Below, in pieces: positions 36,301 to 50,078 of a DNA stretch of 64,000 bases. Position 1 is the stretch's first letter, and each line of letters starts with the position of its first letter. The stretch is from assembly GCF_019399895.1 (NCBI RefSeq), contig NC_091864.1, positions 11,634,001 to 11,698,000 on the forward strand, in the 5' to 3' direction. The notes under the pieces were generated by a model. The model did not search any database, was not told where the DNA came from, and saw only the letters and a list, made by a program, of their open reading frames with translations. The DNA is from Cardiocondyla obscurior. Lineage: Eukaryota > Arthropoda > Insecta > Hymenoptera > Formicidae. A program made the position numbers and the translations under genes.

Positions 36301-38591
36301 TTTGGCACACATATTCTGTATCTTCGATAAATCTCAGAGTAGCTACAAATTCTAATTTAATGTTCGTTAAACCCGCAATCTTTTGTGGTATTCGAGTAAA
36401 CGCTCTACAAGAAACTTTTCTTAATTATCTCAATAATTACACTAGATAATTATTACGAGATTCTACGTAACGTTTATAACAAATAACGATGTGCAACTAT
36501 CTGCGTTACTTCAAGCAGCATACGTGTACATTTTCAAAAAAGAAAAAAAAAATCTGTCAAGTGAAAATGGAAAGCGATTTATGAATTTGCTACCGTCAAT
36601 CCGACAAGCGGATAACAATAATTCCTCTGAAAATTGAGTTTTATAGTATTCGAGTGGTGGAGGTGACAGAATTTTAAGGCAACCACTTGAGCCAATCGCG
36701 AATACATGCATGAACCGAGCGAATCGACCTCGCGCTTCTCGCGCATTGTTACCGCTTATTCACGATGCGCGGAGAACCGCGTTAATGGTCTAACGAGCGG
36801 GACGTTTGGTGCGGATATTGTTTTCGTTTCGTTGAATTTGTATGCAGCTAAAAAAAAAAAATTAAAAAAAAAAATAACGAAATACGAAAATGGTAGCTAC
36901 AGTATCGATGATGCCTGCCATGTGAACATTTGTATGTGCGCTAAAAAAAATTTTGATATGCTTGACAAATTATACCAGCAACACGTTACGCGTTTTGAGC
37001 ATGCTAGTCGCTCGTGTCGCGTTCAAAAAATTTGAATAAAACGAAACGGAAAAAAGTTTTCAATAGTATTCACTCTATATCGCAAAGTGTACATCTTTTT
37101 TGTCTTATAATATTGAATCAAATATTAATAATAATAATAAAAAAAATGAATAAATAAGAAATATGCAGTAGACACTAACAGAATTATAACTGGATACGTT
37201 TTATCCATGCGTATTCTTTACGTATGATAATAATCGAGTACCGAACGGTATATATCACGCTATTTCCGTAAATTCATTTAAGAATCGTTCAATATGAAAG
37301 CTTTTAATCGTACGTTAAAGGACGGTGCGTGACGTATGCGTGGGACATGCACATTTAAATATCTCGGTTACCCGGAGCTCGTCCGTTTTGCGTGGCGTCC
37401 GACGTTATGTGTAATATATCTGCACTTGGTATCTTGTAACAGCGTTTAGTAACGCGAGGACAGCTGGGAAATCCTCTCGACGCCAGTCAAGAGACATTAA
37501 ATGGCATACATAGACACGCCGGCTAGTCAATTTCAATTTTAGCACTTCAGCTTCCCCCGTGAGTAGCCCTCACGTCATATACCATTCTATTAAAGATTTT
37601 GACGCTTCGTCGTAAGACCGCGATATAATCGGCGATGCGACGGAAAAACATATATTTGCAGCCGGTTAAAAATGTGCGTTGCAATTAACAACGACTCTGA
37701 CAAAGTTTCCCGTTTTATTCTGTTTTTTTTTTAATGTCGTGCGATAATTTCGTCTGATTAATGTCTCGCAATTGAAAGTATTTTATTAAATAAGCCAAGT
37801 CCAACGCGTCGCCGTTGACGAAAGCGGTCTGGAAAGATCGCGTTGTAACAACGCGTTCCGTGGTTAATAATTCGAGTGAACATTTCAAAGAGATTAAACG
37901 TGACATTACGTAATGGATGGCACAAACCTATTGACCGGATAGGCGGACGGTCGCCTATAGGTCGAATCGCTATGATGTGTATGTGTCACGGAGTAAAAGG
38001 GGATCAACGTCACGGGCTGATCCCGGCTTACCGTGACCCGATCAACCAAATACGAAAGGCGACAATACGTTAACCATTTGAACGTTTTGCGCATACACGT
38101 GGCCGGTAATGCTTCCCGACATTAAAAAGTAATACAATTATACTCTAATTATCGCACTAATTATATATAAATATTCTTACAGCTTATCTACAATTTTATG
38201 TTCTAAACTTATTAGTTAAATATTCGCGGATTTTACTCTGTTGTTCTTGGTCCGTTAATTAATCAGAAAAATAGCATTTATATAGGGTTTAAAATACACG
38301 ATAAAATAATTTGTTATTTAAATATATATTTTTATATAAATTCGCTTCATTATTAGTTTTCAGCGAGGCAAAAGTAAATATAAAACTTTGCATTAAAATT
38401 TACTATTCTCCGACTGGTGGAGCGAAACTAATCAATTAGTGATCCAAAAGGCCCGCAAATGTTACAAAGTACTTGACATGTTAACGAGGACCGGAAAATT
38501 TATCGAGTTTCGCGGAACAAATTAAAATACTCTTCGCTATACGTTTATTGTCTGCAGTAATTATGTAAGTATCGACGTGAATACATATATA

Positions 38592-38647
<56 letters not shown>

Positions 38648-41600
38648 AATTTTGAGGAAAGTCTCCTCGACATAAATTCCGAAAAGTTTCGAAAAGTTCA
38701 AGTATGATCGCAGTAGAAATTCACCGACAGATGTGACATAAAATCAGCATCTCTTTCTTGAGTAAAACTTTCTCAACGAAGAGTCGACTTTTTATTACCA
38801 AAAGTCCGCGACATCTTTAGAATGTAATGTTTCACGAAGAAAAACCTCTTTTACAGTATTGTTATTATATGCGAGCTGTAATGTCTCGTTATTAATTAAA
38901 GTACCTCACGGAATGTTAAAAGTACGGAAAAAGAGAGGTAATGCAAAATGAATTCATCCTTTTAGCGATTGCAAACAAAGGTATTTAAAACATTAATCAC
39001 ATGTAAAACATAGAAAAATACAGCATCATAAACTGCAAGTTTGAAATGTAAATCTTGTTAATTCTCAAAATGTGATCCGTAATTAAAATAATAAAATTGC
39101 CGGCACATTTTAAAAACATCTAGGACTAAAAACGACTCGATCTTATTACGTTCTTTAATAATATATTCTTTTACTTATGTTAATTATTTTATTTTATATT
39201 ATTACTATTTATTTAAAAAAAAAAGTATATACGTTAATTTCTATTTTGTCTTGAAACCATTTCTTTTTTCTTTTCAAAAAATAGTATGTTTACATGATTT
39301 TGCATATCATGTGTACACGTTGCGTACTCGCCATCGCGTGTTACATCGTTATCCATACGCCAACAGTGTAGAGACTCGATTTATCTTGTGTCTATTGCAT
39401 GCACCAGTTTTTTTTTTTTTTCTGCGGGATACAATGTCTTCATTTCGTTCCCTTCCACCACTCGAAATAATTTTATCCGTTCGCATTATTTCGCGTTTTT
39501 TATTCGCTTTCCATTTGCTTAAATTCGTACGTAAATTATCGCCGGTCTTTATCAATTCGATCTTTGTCAAAGAAAGCCAAATTAATATTCATGTCTATTA
39601 TGCACCAACGTCAGCGCGTTACCTCTCGACGCTGTAGATTTCACTAAATGAGGTTTATTCACTATTGCGCATTTAATCTATAGCAAGCCCGGGCAATGGA
39701 AGCTAAAAGGTTCGCATGCCGCGTGCACATATGATGTAATTGCAATTACTAAAATAATAGACAAATTGGAGCGTGGTGGAAACGCGGGAGTGGCTATATG
39801 CGAAGTTGGATCGAAGGAGGTCAATGAGAGAGAATGGGTTGGTGTAATGACTGCAATTTTTTCGCGGTACTACCCCGACGCATAAACCAGCGTGTGATTA
39901 CAACAAGAAACTTAAGGTTTATGAGAGCACCGTGACCTTAGATGAAACGAAGTTGCTATTATGATATCCAATCGTTACTCCGGCGCCAAATTACAGCTTT
40001 ATCGTAACGTTAAAAAACAGATAAATTTGTATTGATTGTTATTGCCGTTGGAAAATGGAAAAATCGAGATGTGACGAAATATTTCGGTTTGCTTTGTCTA
40101 TAAAACTCTTTTTTTTTTTTACATATACACAAAACGAATATAAAATACTCATATAGTGCGACATATTTCACCTAAAGAATAATGGAGAAGCGAAAACAAA
40201 AATCACGGTGAACTAGTCATATTGCAGAACTATAGAATTTGCCAATTTCGTGCACGTATATAGAAGCCGCAACACAAGCTTTTCCTATACATATAATAGT
40301 ATATTTCAAATTTATAAAAAGTTTTTACCCCACAAAAATACACATTTAATAACTACCAGGAAGGTATAATACACGGTTTTCAGCTAGCTTTGAGGCTGTA
40401 TTCCAATTTTTAATACCCTGTTCTATTTATGTTTCGGATTAGCAATTCTTCCATAAATCGCTACGATTCCATACAACGGTGTTGACGATTTTATAACTAA
40501 AAATATTTAACAAAGCGTGCAATCTGACTAAAAGTCTTTCCCTCGGCTCACGTTTTTCCGAGCGTTTTTTAAACCGAACTCGAAATTCTTTTTCGCAAAC
40601 CGACGTTCACCGTTGTCATAGAATTTATAGCGGGACAATCTATTCCAAGGGTAGAAAATATTTCAAGTGCCGCGGTCGCGCCTAAGTTGACCCGGTGGAC
40701 GTGCAACCGACTCATGAGAGCTCGTGTACCAGCGGAAAGGCACGAGATGGCAAAACGCACCGCTATTCGGTCGCAGGTGTATTGTTAGGATGCGCACTCG
40801 ACAGCACGACGCACGACGTCGCGCGTTATGCAACTGACTGCGGGGGCAACGGTGTGCATGGCCGTTGGCTTCATAAAGCAGCTTTATCTAGATCGCCTCT
40901 GGAGTTACGGACTGAAAGTACGGGCTATTAACTCGCAAAGCAACGCGAGAGAGCCGTTGCGCCGAGGGAGACGTTGGTGCTTTTGACAACCGGCTGAGAA
41001 ATGTTTATTCCCCTCCCCTCCGCCTATCGAGCCGACGTTCAATGATTACAAGTGTTTCAATTTAACGTGTCCGCCAGTTAATTATTTATTTTATTGTATT
41101 TAAAAATAACTCGGCGCGTAATTGATAATTCCCATCATACAGGTTTCCCGTAAAATGCTTGTGATCAAGTTAAACATTTTTTTTTTCTTTTTTTTTTTCT
41201 CTTTTTCGACATAAAATAAATGGAAATGTTATAAGTGAGTGTGCAATATTATTTACGAATATTCTGATTTTACGCAATTATAAAAAAAATTGTTTGTCAT
41301 TCACGTTCGATACGGATATCCGTTTGTAGCAGATTATTGGAATTAGCTTCGTTTGTCGAGCGTTACGGAACACGGAGCGCTGACGGTTGAATGAACACGA
41401 ACGAAGCATAACTTTAAATGAAATCGACAAAACTAGATGTTATTGTGAGCAAAAATTCGCGTTTTTAATTTATAATTTGATTACTAAGATTGGGCAAAAT
41501 TGTAAAGGTAACCTTAATTATATCAGACGTAACTACAGAAACTTTCAATAAAATGGCTTTTTAACAGACCAACAGAATTTTATCAAGCGCTAATATAAAT

Positions 41601-41835
41601 TTAAAATCCATTTTAATTAATCATTTTCAATATAATTAATAAGTTTTATGTCATAGCATTAATGCAGGCATTGAATTTTTATTTTAAACAAAAGCTAGAA
41701 TCAGACATTGTTTAGAAACTGAAACAATATCTAAGGTTCTATATTCTTAGTCATAAGAAGTTATGGGGGAACGAGCAGAGAGGTATACGATCCGTGTTAT
41801 TGGTATCGCGTGGCTTGGTACCTTGTTTATACAGC
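33346..41835. other. Intergenic or intronic region
   Basis: About 8.5 kb without a supported gene. GC-richer patches at about 34,400-35,600, 36,100-36,300 and 40,560-40,950 contain overlapping open frames on both strands but no recognisable motif. The (AT)n microsatellite at 38595-38638 is listed separately. A GTCACGG...CCGTGAC inverted repeat lies near 38,009-38,037. Confidence 0.5.
38595..38638. repeat. (AT)22 microsatellite
   Basis: Forty-four bases of perfect AT repeat with imperfect TA-rich shoulders on both sides. Confidence 0.9.
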
Positions 41836-41924
41836 AATGGGATTGGAAATTGGATCACTCACGTACAATGCTCTTTCTCCCACATCTCACCGAGCCTTAG
41901 CTAGATCTTGTCCAAGTGCCGATC
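41836..41924 (-). repeat. Diverged repeat family, copy 1
   Basis: On the - strand the copy ends with TGATCCAATTTCCAATCCCA, nearly identical to copy 2 (42460-42540), and similarity extends about 80 bp further. In the frame that is open in copy 2, this copy has stop codons, so if the repeat derives from an exon this one is decayed. Confidence 0.6.
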
Positions 41925-42459
41925 ATCCACTTCATCCGATTTACACTATAACGAGCATTGAATGTCTCTTTACTTCCGCTAACATTCGAAGATTGTCATG
42001 TATTCATAATAAATGCATCGCTTAATAAAATGTGGAAAATGTTTTTCATCGAAGAATACGTGTTGCAGTAACGTGAACTAAAAAGCGGTTATTGTAAAAA
42101 TATCGATATTCGTAATATTAATTTTTTTTTCTTTTTTTGGAGCGATTTACGATTAATGCGTTACTCAAGATCAAAAGAAAATGGAGTCTCGTAATCTAAA
42201 TCTAGTTGTTCAAGGGACCTATAGTGAAAAAAATTAACGAATAATTTAAAAACCTAAATGCCGCTCAAATATCCATTTGTTTAATTTTTTTATAATCCTA
42301 AAATTTATGTGTAGCGGATGACACGAATACAGGTAACGTTTCGCATATTCGCGCATCTGATATTTCACCTAATGCTCTTTATGGCGTCTGCCGAGCCGTA
42401 GAATGCAATCGAAGTTACCCTGTGTGTGTGCGCGAAGCTTCCTGCGTTGCTTACCTTCT

Positions 42460-42540
42460 AATGGAATTGGAAATTGGATCACTTGGTACAACGTCCTCTC
42501 GCCGTAGCTCTGTTCCTTGGATGGATCTTGTCGAGAGATC
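42460..42540 (-). repeat. Diverged repeat family, copy 2 (open frame ending at a donor)
   Basis: On the - strand this copy is open for about 66 codons. It includes 'ERTLYQVIQFPIPLE' and meets a donor, AGAAG|GTAAGC, at 42,454/42,455. A CTGTCAG acceptor lies on its upstream side near 42,563. The shared peptide V-I-Q-F-P-I-P-L with copy 1 suggests either tandem exon copies or an old repeated element. No known protein is recognised. Confidence 0.5.
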
Positions 42541-42812
42541 GTTCGGCTATTCCATCGCGCTGACAGGATTGTACTTTATCCGTGTTCAATCACATTGGGT
42601 TAGAAAACTATCATGGCGGCTCGTAGAATAGAGCGAAACGTAGCAAATAGGGCCGGGAAAGGTAAATTTAAACGTCGCGGCAATTTAAATACCCTCCGCC
42701 AAAAGTAGAAACGTTTTCGATACCGTTTTACGTCTTCGGAAATACGTCGCGCAAAATTGAGACAATATCCTGGCAGCGTACGCAATATAGAACGTGTGAT
42801 AATATTTGCGAG

Positions 42813-42858
42813 ATCTCTCTCTTTCTCTCTCTCCCTCTTCTTCTCCTCCTCCTCTCTG
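42813..42858. repeat. CT-rich (GAGA-like) low-complexity tract
   Basis: Mostly CT/CTT repeats on the + strand, so GA-rich on the - strand. A possible GAGA-factor-type element or simple low complexity, between repeat copies 2 and 3. Confidence 0.8.
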
Positions 42859-43013
42859 TAATAATCTACATTTTTCTCCCTTTTCTTTCGTACGTAGGTT
42901 CGCGTAACAAGTGATACCGTCCACAAAGCAATTTTTCACGGTCACTAAACATATTTAAATCGAAACATTCGATCGCATATGTGCGGAACTCTTGTCGCTT
43001 TGTATACGTAGCA

Positions 43014-43098
43014 AGTGGAATTGAAATTGAAGCGCTCGAGCACAATACTCCAACCGTGTTCCTCCGTTCTTTGAAAACATCTCATTGACAATTCGATC
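43014..43098 (-). repeat. Diverged repeat family, copy 3
   Basis: The most divergent copy: on the - strand CGCTTCAATTTCAATTCCAC aligns with the core of copies 1 and 2, with further matches (AAAGAACGGAG, GTATTGTG) upstream. It is spaced about 555 bp from copy 2, similar to the 625 bp between copies 1 and 2. I inferred the homology by eye. Confidence 0.45.
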
Positions 43099-45480
43099 AA
43101 CCTAGCGAATTGATGTCAGAATGTCGTAACATGTATATCGGAGGCATAATGATTATTTGTCGAGGTAAAGCGGGAAGAAACTCGACGAAAGAAAAATACG
43201 CCTTCTACCGCCATTCACAAGCGGCGTGTTTTCCCGTACTTTTATATATTATGTTTTTATACTCCCTCCTCTTACGACGGGTGTCAGGTAAAGAGCTCAG
43301 GAATCTTATATAAATAGCAGTTATGGCGTGAGATCTTAATCAGGTGTAACTGGAAGGAAGGGAAGGATCCGCAAAGAGACGTGGCGTGACGGAGGGAAAG
43401 AGAAGGGTAGAGAGATAGTTCAATAAGATGGAGTGACAGGTCGTCGGATGTTTCCTCCAGCAACCGAACGGAACGCGCGGAAATTCAACGAGTCTCTAGA
43501 GCACTTGTTCGAGGTCGCCTCTGTACGAGCGAATGTACAAACAAAACGAAGTCGAGGACAGTTACCGTGCGCTTGTACCCTGTATGCTCGCCCGGAGTAC
43601 ATATGAAGACACTACCGTACGAGCGTACGCGTGTGCGCGTATTTATACAAGATTGTAGACGAATCACGGAGTGCGATCATTAGGAGTTTACCAGAGTACG
43701 AAGGCGACATTGGATGAGACGCTTTCGCGGCGAGTTGCCGCGTCGGCAGTAATTTTCAAGCAGATAAGCTCCAGTCCTCTCGGAAGATAGTTGCTCCGTG
43801 CAATCAGCAAACTTTAATCTATCACTTTTTTTTTCTACAGCATGTCGGATCGCTGGAGGCTGCACTACTTAAATTTTCACTTATTTTATGACGTCCAAGT
43901 GCAAGTTAGACGAGAGAGAACGAGATGAGAAAAAAAAGTTTTCTTTTTTTTTTTTAATTTTGGTAGTATTATTTACAATTTAATTTATTTCGCAGTAATT
44001 ATTTGCGAGAGAAACGGCTGATATATTTTTCAAACCTAGGAAATGTTACGTATTAATGAATGATAATCCTTGTTTGTGTCGAATTTGTCTCTCATTGGTA
44101 ACAAGTGAAACAAAGTTTCATATATACCACCGCGCGATATAAGCAGATGTGTTAATCTTCTTACCGTCAACGCTCAGCTGACGCAAGTATCGAGTAGAAT
44201 ATAAGTACGCGTGACATATTTCGTTGCGCGAACGTTAGCAAATACGACATTAGCTGAATAAACCGTTTTAGCTCGACTTAATATCGTGCCGATATCTCGG
44301 AGAATAAAGCCCTAGAAGCTGCCGTTGTCGTTGAAATGTCGTTAGTGAGTGCCGCGAGAGTCGCTTTACCCCGATTTCAAATTCTCGATACATAAAGGAT
44401 GCAAAATTTCGTCAATCGATCGCCGCGCGACATTAACGCGCCTTCGGCCGTGGATGCCGCCGACGGACTTATCGCGGATCTTACTACTGCGCGCGTCCGC
44501 AAGTGATCGAAAATAAAATGCGTTCCTCGATTACCACCTATATGTAGCGGGTAAAATATTAAAAAGTGACTGACAATAAGTGGTGACTGAATGCTAGTAT
44601 GTCAGTAGCAATGATTAATAGTCCGCAAGTATAAAATGCTCGTGAATAGATCGTTTGATCGTTGCAAACCGACTGTTAACGTACGCAGTGCGAATACGTG
44701 CTGATAAATATTCTACTAAAACAAACTGGCAATTATTACAGTATTAAAAAAATTCTTTTCAATTTTATTTTCAAAGGCTTAAACGCATAGTAGTTCTACA
44801 GCGCTTCGCTCTCACGCATCTATAAAAAATTTTAATGCTTTTCTGATTCATACACCTCGATATCTGACATTGGCAGCCCGCGTGAAATCCTCTCTTGAGA
44901 TACGAGCCTCGGGTTACTCGAATTTTCCATCGGAACGGCATTTCAGCGTCGGCAAAGTTATGAAGTTGCCATCTCCGAAATGAAGTAAAAAAAAGACTTT
45001 CAGTCCCGCATTAAAAATAAATGAAGTAAAATGTTTGTTATATGCAATGGAATTATTCAAACAAACAGAAATGTAAATAATTACATGCACTGCCACTCAT
45101 TTTACTGAAACGCGTCACTGAGTGTTACATGTGTTAAACGCCATTCTGAAAATTTATTGTAACTTAAAGAATGTTTCTGCAGACCTCGTAAAGTATGAAA
45201 CAGTTTGCATTAAACGTTCTAATATAACGAGTATAGCAAAGTTTCCGTAAAAGAAAAATTATTAAAAACAAATTAATGATTAATAATGAGTCGACGTAAA
45301 AGAAATGAATAAGAAAAATCATGGTTATAGAACAAAAAATAAAAGCGGTTAAGCTGCGATTAAAAAAATTTTCAGAACAATTAATATACGTTCCAATGAA
45401 TAAAACGAGTATTCGAACGGCAGATCCTATTTGCTAGCGTTCTCTTTCAAACGGTGACAGAGAATACTCTTTATGCACAG
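43099..45480. other. Intergenic or intronic region
   Basis: A TATATAAATAG motif lies at about 43,307 with an ATCAGG initiator-like site 35 bp further on, in a purine-rich patch that could be a + strand promoter. CpG-rich stretches occur at about 43,480-43,660 and 44,340-44,520. I see no supported gene. Confidence 0.45.
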
Positions 45481-45512
45481 GATGAGCTCTTCTCAAGTCT
45501 GATAAATGCTCG
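45481..45512 (+). CDS. Candidate 32-nt microexon
   Basis: An ATGCACAG acceptor ends at 45480 and a perfect GTAAGT donor begins at 45513. The 32 bases are open in one frame (Asp-Glu-Leu-Phe-Ser-Ser-Leu-Ile-Asn-Ala plus two bases). Strong flanking sites are the only evidence; the parent gene is unknown and chance is quite possible. Confidence 0.18.
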
Positions 45513-46786
45513 GTAAGTTGCCCCAGCTCTTTTGATCTAAATTGTTCCACGCTAAAGTTGTATACGATGCGAATTTCTATTTTCCATTTTGTACAATTAG
45601 ACAGCTAATTCATGGAAATCTGCGTGAAAGACTTTACGACCGGCAAAATCCCACGTCGAAGACATTTAATTCTCTTCCGTAGAGTATTAGCTCTTTACAG
45701 CATTCGCTTCATAAATGAAGTAGATACTTCGGCACAAGTAATCTTTAGAAGATAGCAACACGTCGATAACTATTTCTTATTCGAATCATTTTATTTTTAA
45801 TTTCTTATCCCGATAAACGTAAAATAATATTCGTATAGTAATATTGTTTTTTATCGTAAAAAAAATAAAATAAAATAAAATTTACGTTAATAATTCAATT
45901 TTAGATACAAGTCTAGCAAGTAAAGAAACATAGAATGAAACCGAGAAAAAGGAAAGCAATTATTGCACTTCCAGAACAATGTCGTCTCTTAGATCGCTCT
46001 TTCACGGATATCATATAAAAAGAAAAGTGTCACTGAAACATTAATTTATCTTTCAAAATGAATGATGATACATTTAATTCGACGATTAAGTGATATCGTT
46101 AACACGATTAATTTATTAATTCAACGAAACATTTTGCGTCTATACGTTAATATTCCTTCAGTTTAATTTAAAAAGGTAATTTAAAAAATATCGTTTTCAA
46201 AAAATAAATACAATTCAAATCAAATTATAATAACGCTAACATTTATTTCCTACTAGTATTCGAAAATAAAACAAATGTTACACTTTCGTCAAGCATGGAA
46301 TATTTGTACTGTTTAATTATGCTATGCTATTGAATTATTCATAACTCCCACAATATTAATATGTAAATGCAGCTTGTTGCTGGTAATTAAAATTCGGACT
46401 TCCGCATACTTATGCAGTTTAATATACTTAATTTTAAAATAAAAATTTTGTCCCCTATTTAAAACATAAAACTGAAAATAATAATTACATATACATTTTT
46501 TTTTAATTTCAAACTACAATTAAAATTTGTATTTCCAACGAAAGAGAATAATGAAAATTGAATCAATATAACATTTGTCAGGTTGTTAAACGTTACAATA
46601 TTTTGCGAAGCTAAATCGCTCGTTCCTTGCTATCCCGAACACGTTGAACGTCTTTCACGATAGAAGATCATGAACTTCAGTCTTTCAACTCTTATCAACA
46701 CGTACCGTGATGCACGTGCCAATAGAAGATCGAGAAAAAGAGAGGACAAATATATATTCTCGATGGACCAACTGTCTTCTCATCAC

Positions 46787-46830
46787 TTTTTACTTTTTTT
46801 CTTTTTTCTTTTTTTTTTTTTTTTTTTTTT
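46787..46830. repeat. Pyrimidine low-complexity tract (T-rich)
   Basis: T runs interrupted by single C bases, finishing with about 22 consecutive T. Simple repeat. Confidence 0.85.
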
Positions 46831-48939
46831 GTTCTATCTCGCACGATCCAATTTTCGCAACCCCCAACATCATGCCCGCAAACTTGAATTCTGTGAAATT
46901 TGCTTATACCTTTAAAATCAAAGTTACAATACTCTCGAAATAAAGAATTTACGCGATAAAATCTGACGAAATGCAATTCAATATTAGCTAAAATTCAAAT
47001 TCAATTATTACAAAATATCTAATTTTCTTTTACAAATTTTATAGCATTAGAAAAATTATTGAGACAATCGTTTCCGCTCGTTCCCCGATATTATTCGTTC
47101 CCACGGTCATAAAATATTTATGTGGACATAGCTATTGCGGAATAGCGAAATTTGAAATTTTACTATCGGAACCGGCAGGTACTTTAGTTCTTGCGAACTG
47201 AAAGTACGTATCCACTTTCTGCCAGATGCACCAGCTTGTATATTAGATCGCGCAAAACAAAGAGGTGAGGGCTGTAATGGTAAAACGTGTGTTTTAATCG
47301 TTATTCAATCAGTTACGGTCTCCAAACAGTAATCGCGCCGATAAATGCAAACGGTAAATTCCCTCGAAACTTTAGCGTGTTTGTACAATCCGCATATCTA
47401 ATCAATTTAAGAAGAACTGTTTTACAGCTACAACGTAATTGAACGTGCTAAACGCAATTCGAATAAGCTCGGAAGTGCAGCCCGCTATATGCATTTTACT
47501 AAACTTGCAAATATCCTACTACAGATTATGCTTATTATTACGTGAACAGCATTGTTTTCCTTGCGGATATTCTCGATTATAAGCGACTCAAAAGTACTCG
47601 AGTTAACATCGCGCAATTTAGCATTATTATTTTATTATTATTATATTACGCTCGTGATTATTATGTAAATTCCATCATTACGACAGTAATAATCGCAGGT
47701 AGTTTGTTCGTATATAAAATATTACGTTTTATTCGCGTCCGTTTTGACTCTCGTCTGTGGACAGAGATCAATCCTATTTCTCGTGCTGATAATTTCCAAA
47801 TTCTCTACGTACGCGCGCTGATAGGATAATGGGCAGCCGTATCAATACAAATAAATAACAATCATTTTCGAATAGGAAGTCGATATTACGCATGTATATC
47901 AGTGTGCGGACTCGCTATCGCGGCGTACGGCGTGCTCGGTGTATTATATTGCTCTGTGCACAGCGCGGCAATCGTCATTTCACGCGGTCATCATTTCAGG
48001 AATGCGATTAAAGGTTGGCATTAGCGTTGATAATCGTCTAATTCGTGTCGATGGTATCTCGCGCCTCGGTGAGCCCGTCAATTGAATTCTCAAATTAATT
48101 TATCAAATTGCTTTTGTACGTCAAGCGCCATGACATACTGGAATTTTTCACTCGTCATATTTCTCGCCAAAAGCCGAAAAGAATACATATATTTCGCTCG
48201 TCGATCGAGCCGGCATGCCTTCGAGATTAATGGCCGCGCGGTTATCAATAACTATACCAATAACTACAACTACGATTTATCCTATCTTTTTCCTTTTTTT
48301 TTTCTTTTTTTTTTCCCTCGCTCTCTCCACAGCCACGCGTGTTGCGCGCATTTGTAACGCAAGTGTGGAACACGATTTGCTAACGCGACTCTGGTGGATG
48401 TAATCTAATTTAGATTAAATGTGTAGCCTCGTGCGTGGCGACGTCAGTCCCTGCATGCGCATTTAAATAGGTATGTTATATCGTTCGCGTAGAATTCTCA
48501 CGGTGCATGCAAATGGATACACCATCCAATCGACTCTCAGTCCGGATTCAGCTTCACGGATATAGAAGGCCAACCAAGTTGACAAAAGATTAATCACGGA
48601 CAGAGCTGAACCTCTAATCTGCAGCAACGTCCCTTGATCTCCGTTTATTACGCTCATTCTATAAGAGATTGGCTCGGGAGTGTTCACCGTTAGAATTAAG
48701 CGACGTTATGTATATTGTAGTTTTATTAATAGGCAATATTAAATATAAAAAAAAGAGAGAAAACTAGAGAGAACCAAAGAATAAAACAAATAAAAAAAAA
48801 CGGAATATGTAGAAACGAGCGATAAAACGTATTGGCGCATATCACTTGCAAAAAAAGAGATGAAATAGATTACTGAAAAGTATGCCGGCATTACATTTTC
48901 TTCCTAGTCTTTCGCTTCTGCATGGCTCAACGATGGATT

Positions 48940-49320
48940 AGTTCGAAAAAAAGAAAAAAAGAAAAAAAAAAGAAAAAAGAATCAGAACCTCGGAGCTGCA
49001 ACGCGAAGGAGGAAGAAAGGTGTTCGCGTGTCGCAATACGAGATCGAGCGAGACGAAGAAAAGCGCGACGGAAGAAGAGGAAAGAAAGGGAAAAACCGTA
49101 TGAGAGAGGAGAGATCGCGTTAGAAGAGGAACAGAGGAAAGTACGGAGACTGCGTGAGAGTGGGAAAACGTGGTTGTAGGGGTGAAGCGGAGGCGCGATA
49201 GAGCGAGGTTGGCCGGAGAGGGAGGCTTCGACAGAGACAGAGAACGAGGGTTGGTTTGCCGAGCTCAGTTACGCCGCGCCCCTTGCGATGAGCGTTACAC
49301 CATACGAGTGAGATCGCGGT
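48940..49320 (+). promoter_or_regulatory. Possible TATA-less promoter, purine-rich then CpG-rich
   Basis: A 300-bp GA-rich stretch (several GAGAG motifs) is followed by a perfect arthropod initiator, TCAGTT, at 49265-49270 and a GC-rich leader ending at a donor-like CGA|GTGAGA near 49,310. This arrangement resembles insect developmental promoters with GAGA sites. No coding exon could be attached, so the transcript, if any, would run through a long intron to the right. Confidence 0.25.
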
Positions 49321-50078
49321 GTCTCCGAAAGGGCGATTATACTTCTACCTCGCCGCACTGTCACTTTTTCCTCCCTTTTTCCCAGTGGCGCGAATAACGC
49401 GGCGCGATTGTTGACGCATCAAAAAGCTGGGAAAAGCTCCTCGCTTTCTAAAGGAACGAGTAGCGTGTTAGGTACACGTGTTTCCCTAACGCAGAATTAA
49501 CGGCCGACATTCACGCCAAGTCTCTTATCGTTCTACTTCTTGATGATAAAAACACATTGCCAGATAATTTAACCAAACGTAAATATTTCAGGAAGAAATA
49601 AAAAAGAAAAAGAAAAAAAAACATTGCAAGGTGGTCTCACGCGGAAATTAAGTGTGTTAAAATAAACAATTAAAAACGTACGACGAATCATATGCACTTT
49701 TCGATTTTATGTGTAACGAACAATGTAGTTTCTGAATTAGCATTGGTGGCTGGGTGGTAACTCGTTCTCGTGCAAGTATTCGCTCGTATTCGAGAGACAT
49801 TTAAGAATTCAATAAAGTATCGTTTAAAGCAAAATAAGTCGGTTGTTAAGCTGTGCAAACTGTCGACGACAATTTATTTTTTTTTGCAAGAAGGAACTTG
49901 AATTTCGGCCATTTAAATTTTAAGTTAATTAATATTGCCGCGAACTAGACAAATACGCGCAACAATGTAGATGTAGTGGTAAAGTTTTAAAAGATAAGAC
50001 TTTAAACAAGAAGAAAAAAAAAACCACGAACATGATTGAGTGATCAAAGCGTGAATTTGTTTAAAAGTTTCCAAACAG

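Larger units (their letters stand above)
45513..50078. other. Intergenic or intronic region
   Basis: AT-rich. It includes a T/C low-complexity tract at 46787-46830, an open - strand frame at 48463-48687 without clear splice support, and a purine-rich, then CpG-rich, stretch at 48,940-49,400 treated separately as a possible promoter. No gene is supported. Confidence 0.5.

Noticed and set aside
41800..43100. MicroRNA hairpins in the three repeat copies
   Set aside because: I tried pairing the conserved core with both flanks and found no long, well-paired stem by eye.
48463..48687. 74-codon - strand frame with protein-like composition
   Set aside because: A GTGAGA lies within it, but no convincing acceptor or homology; kept only as a regional note.
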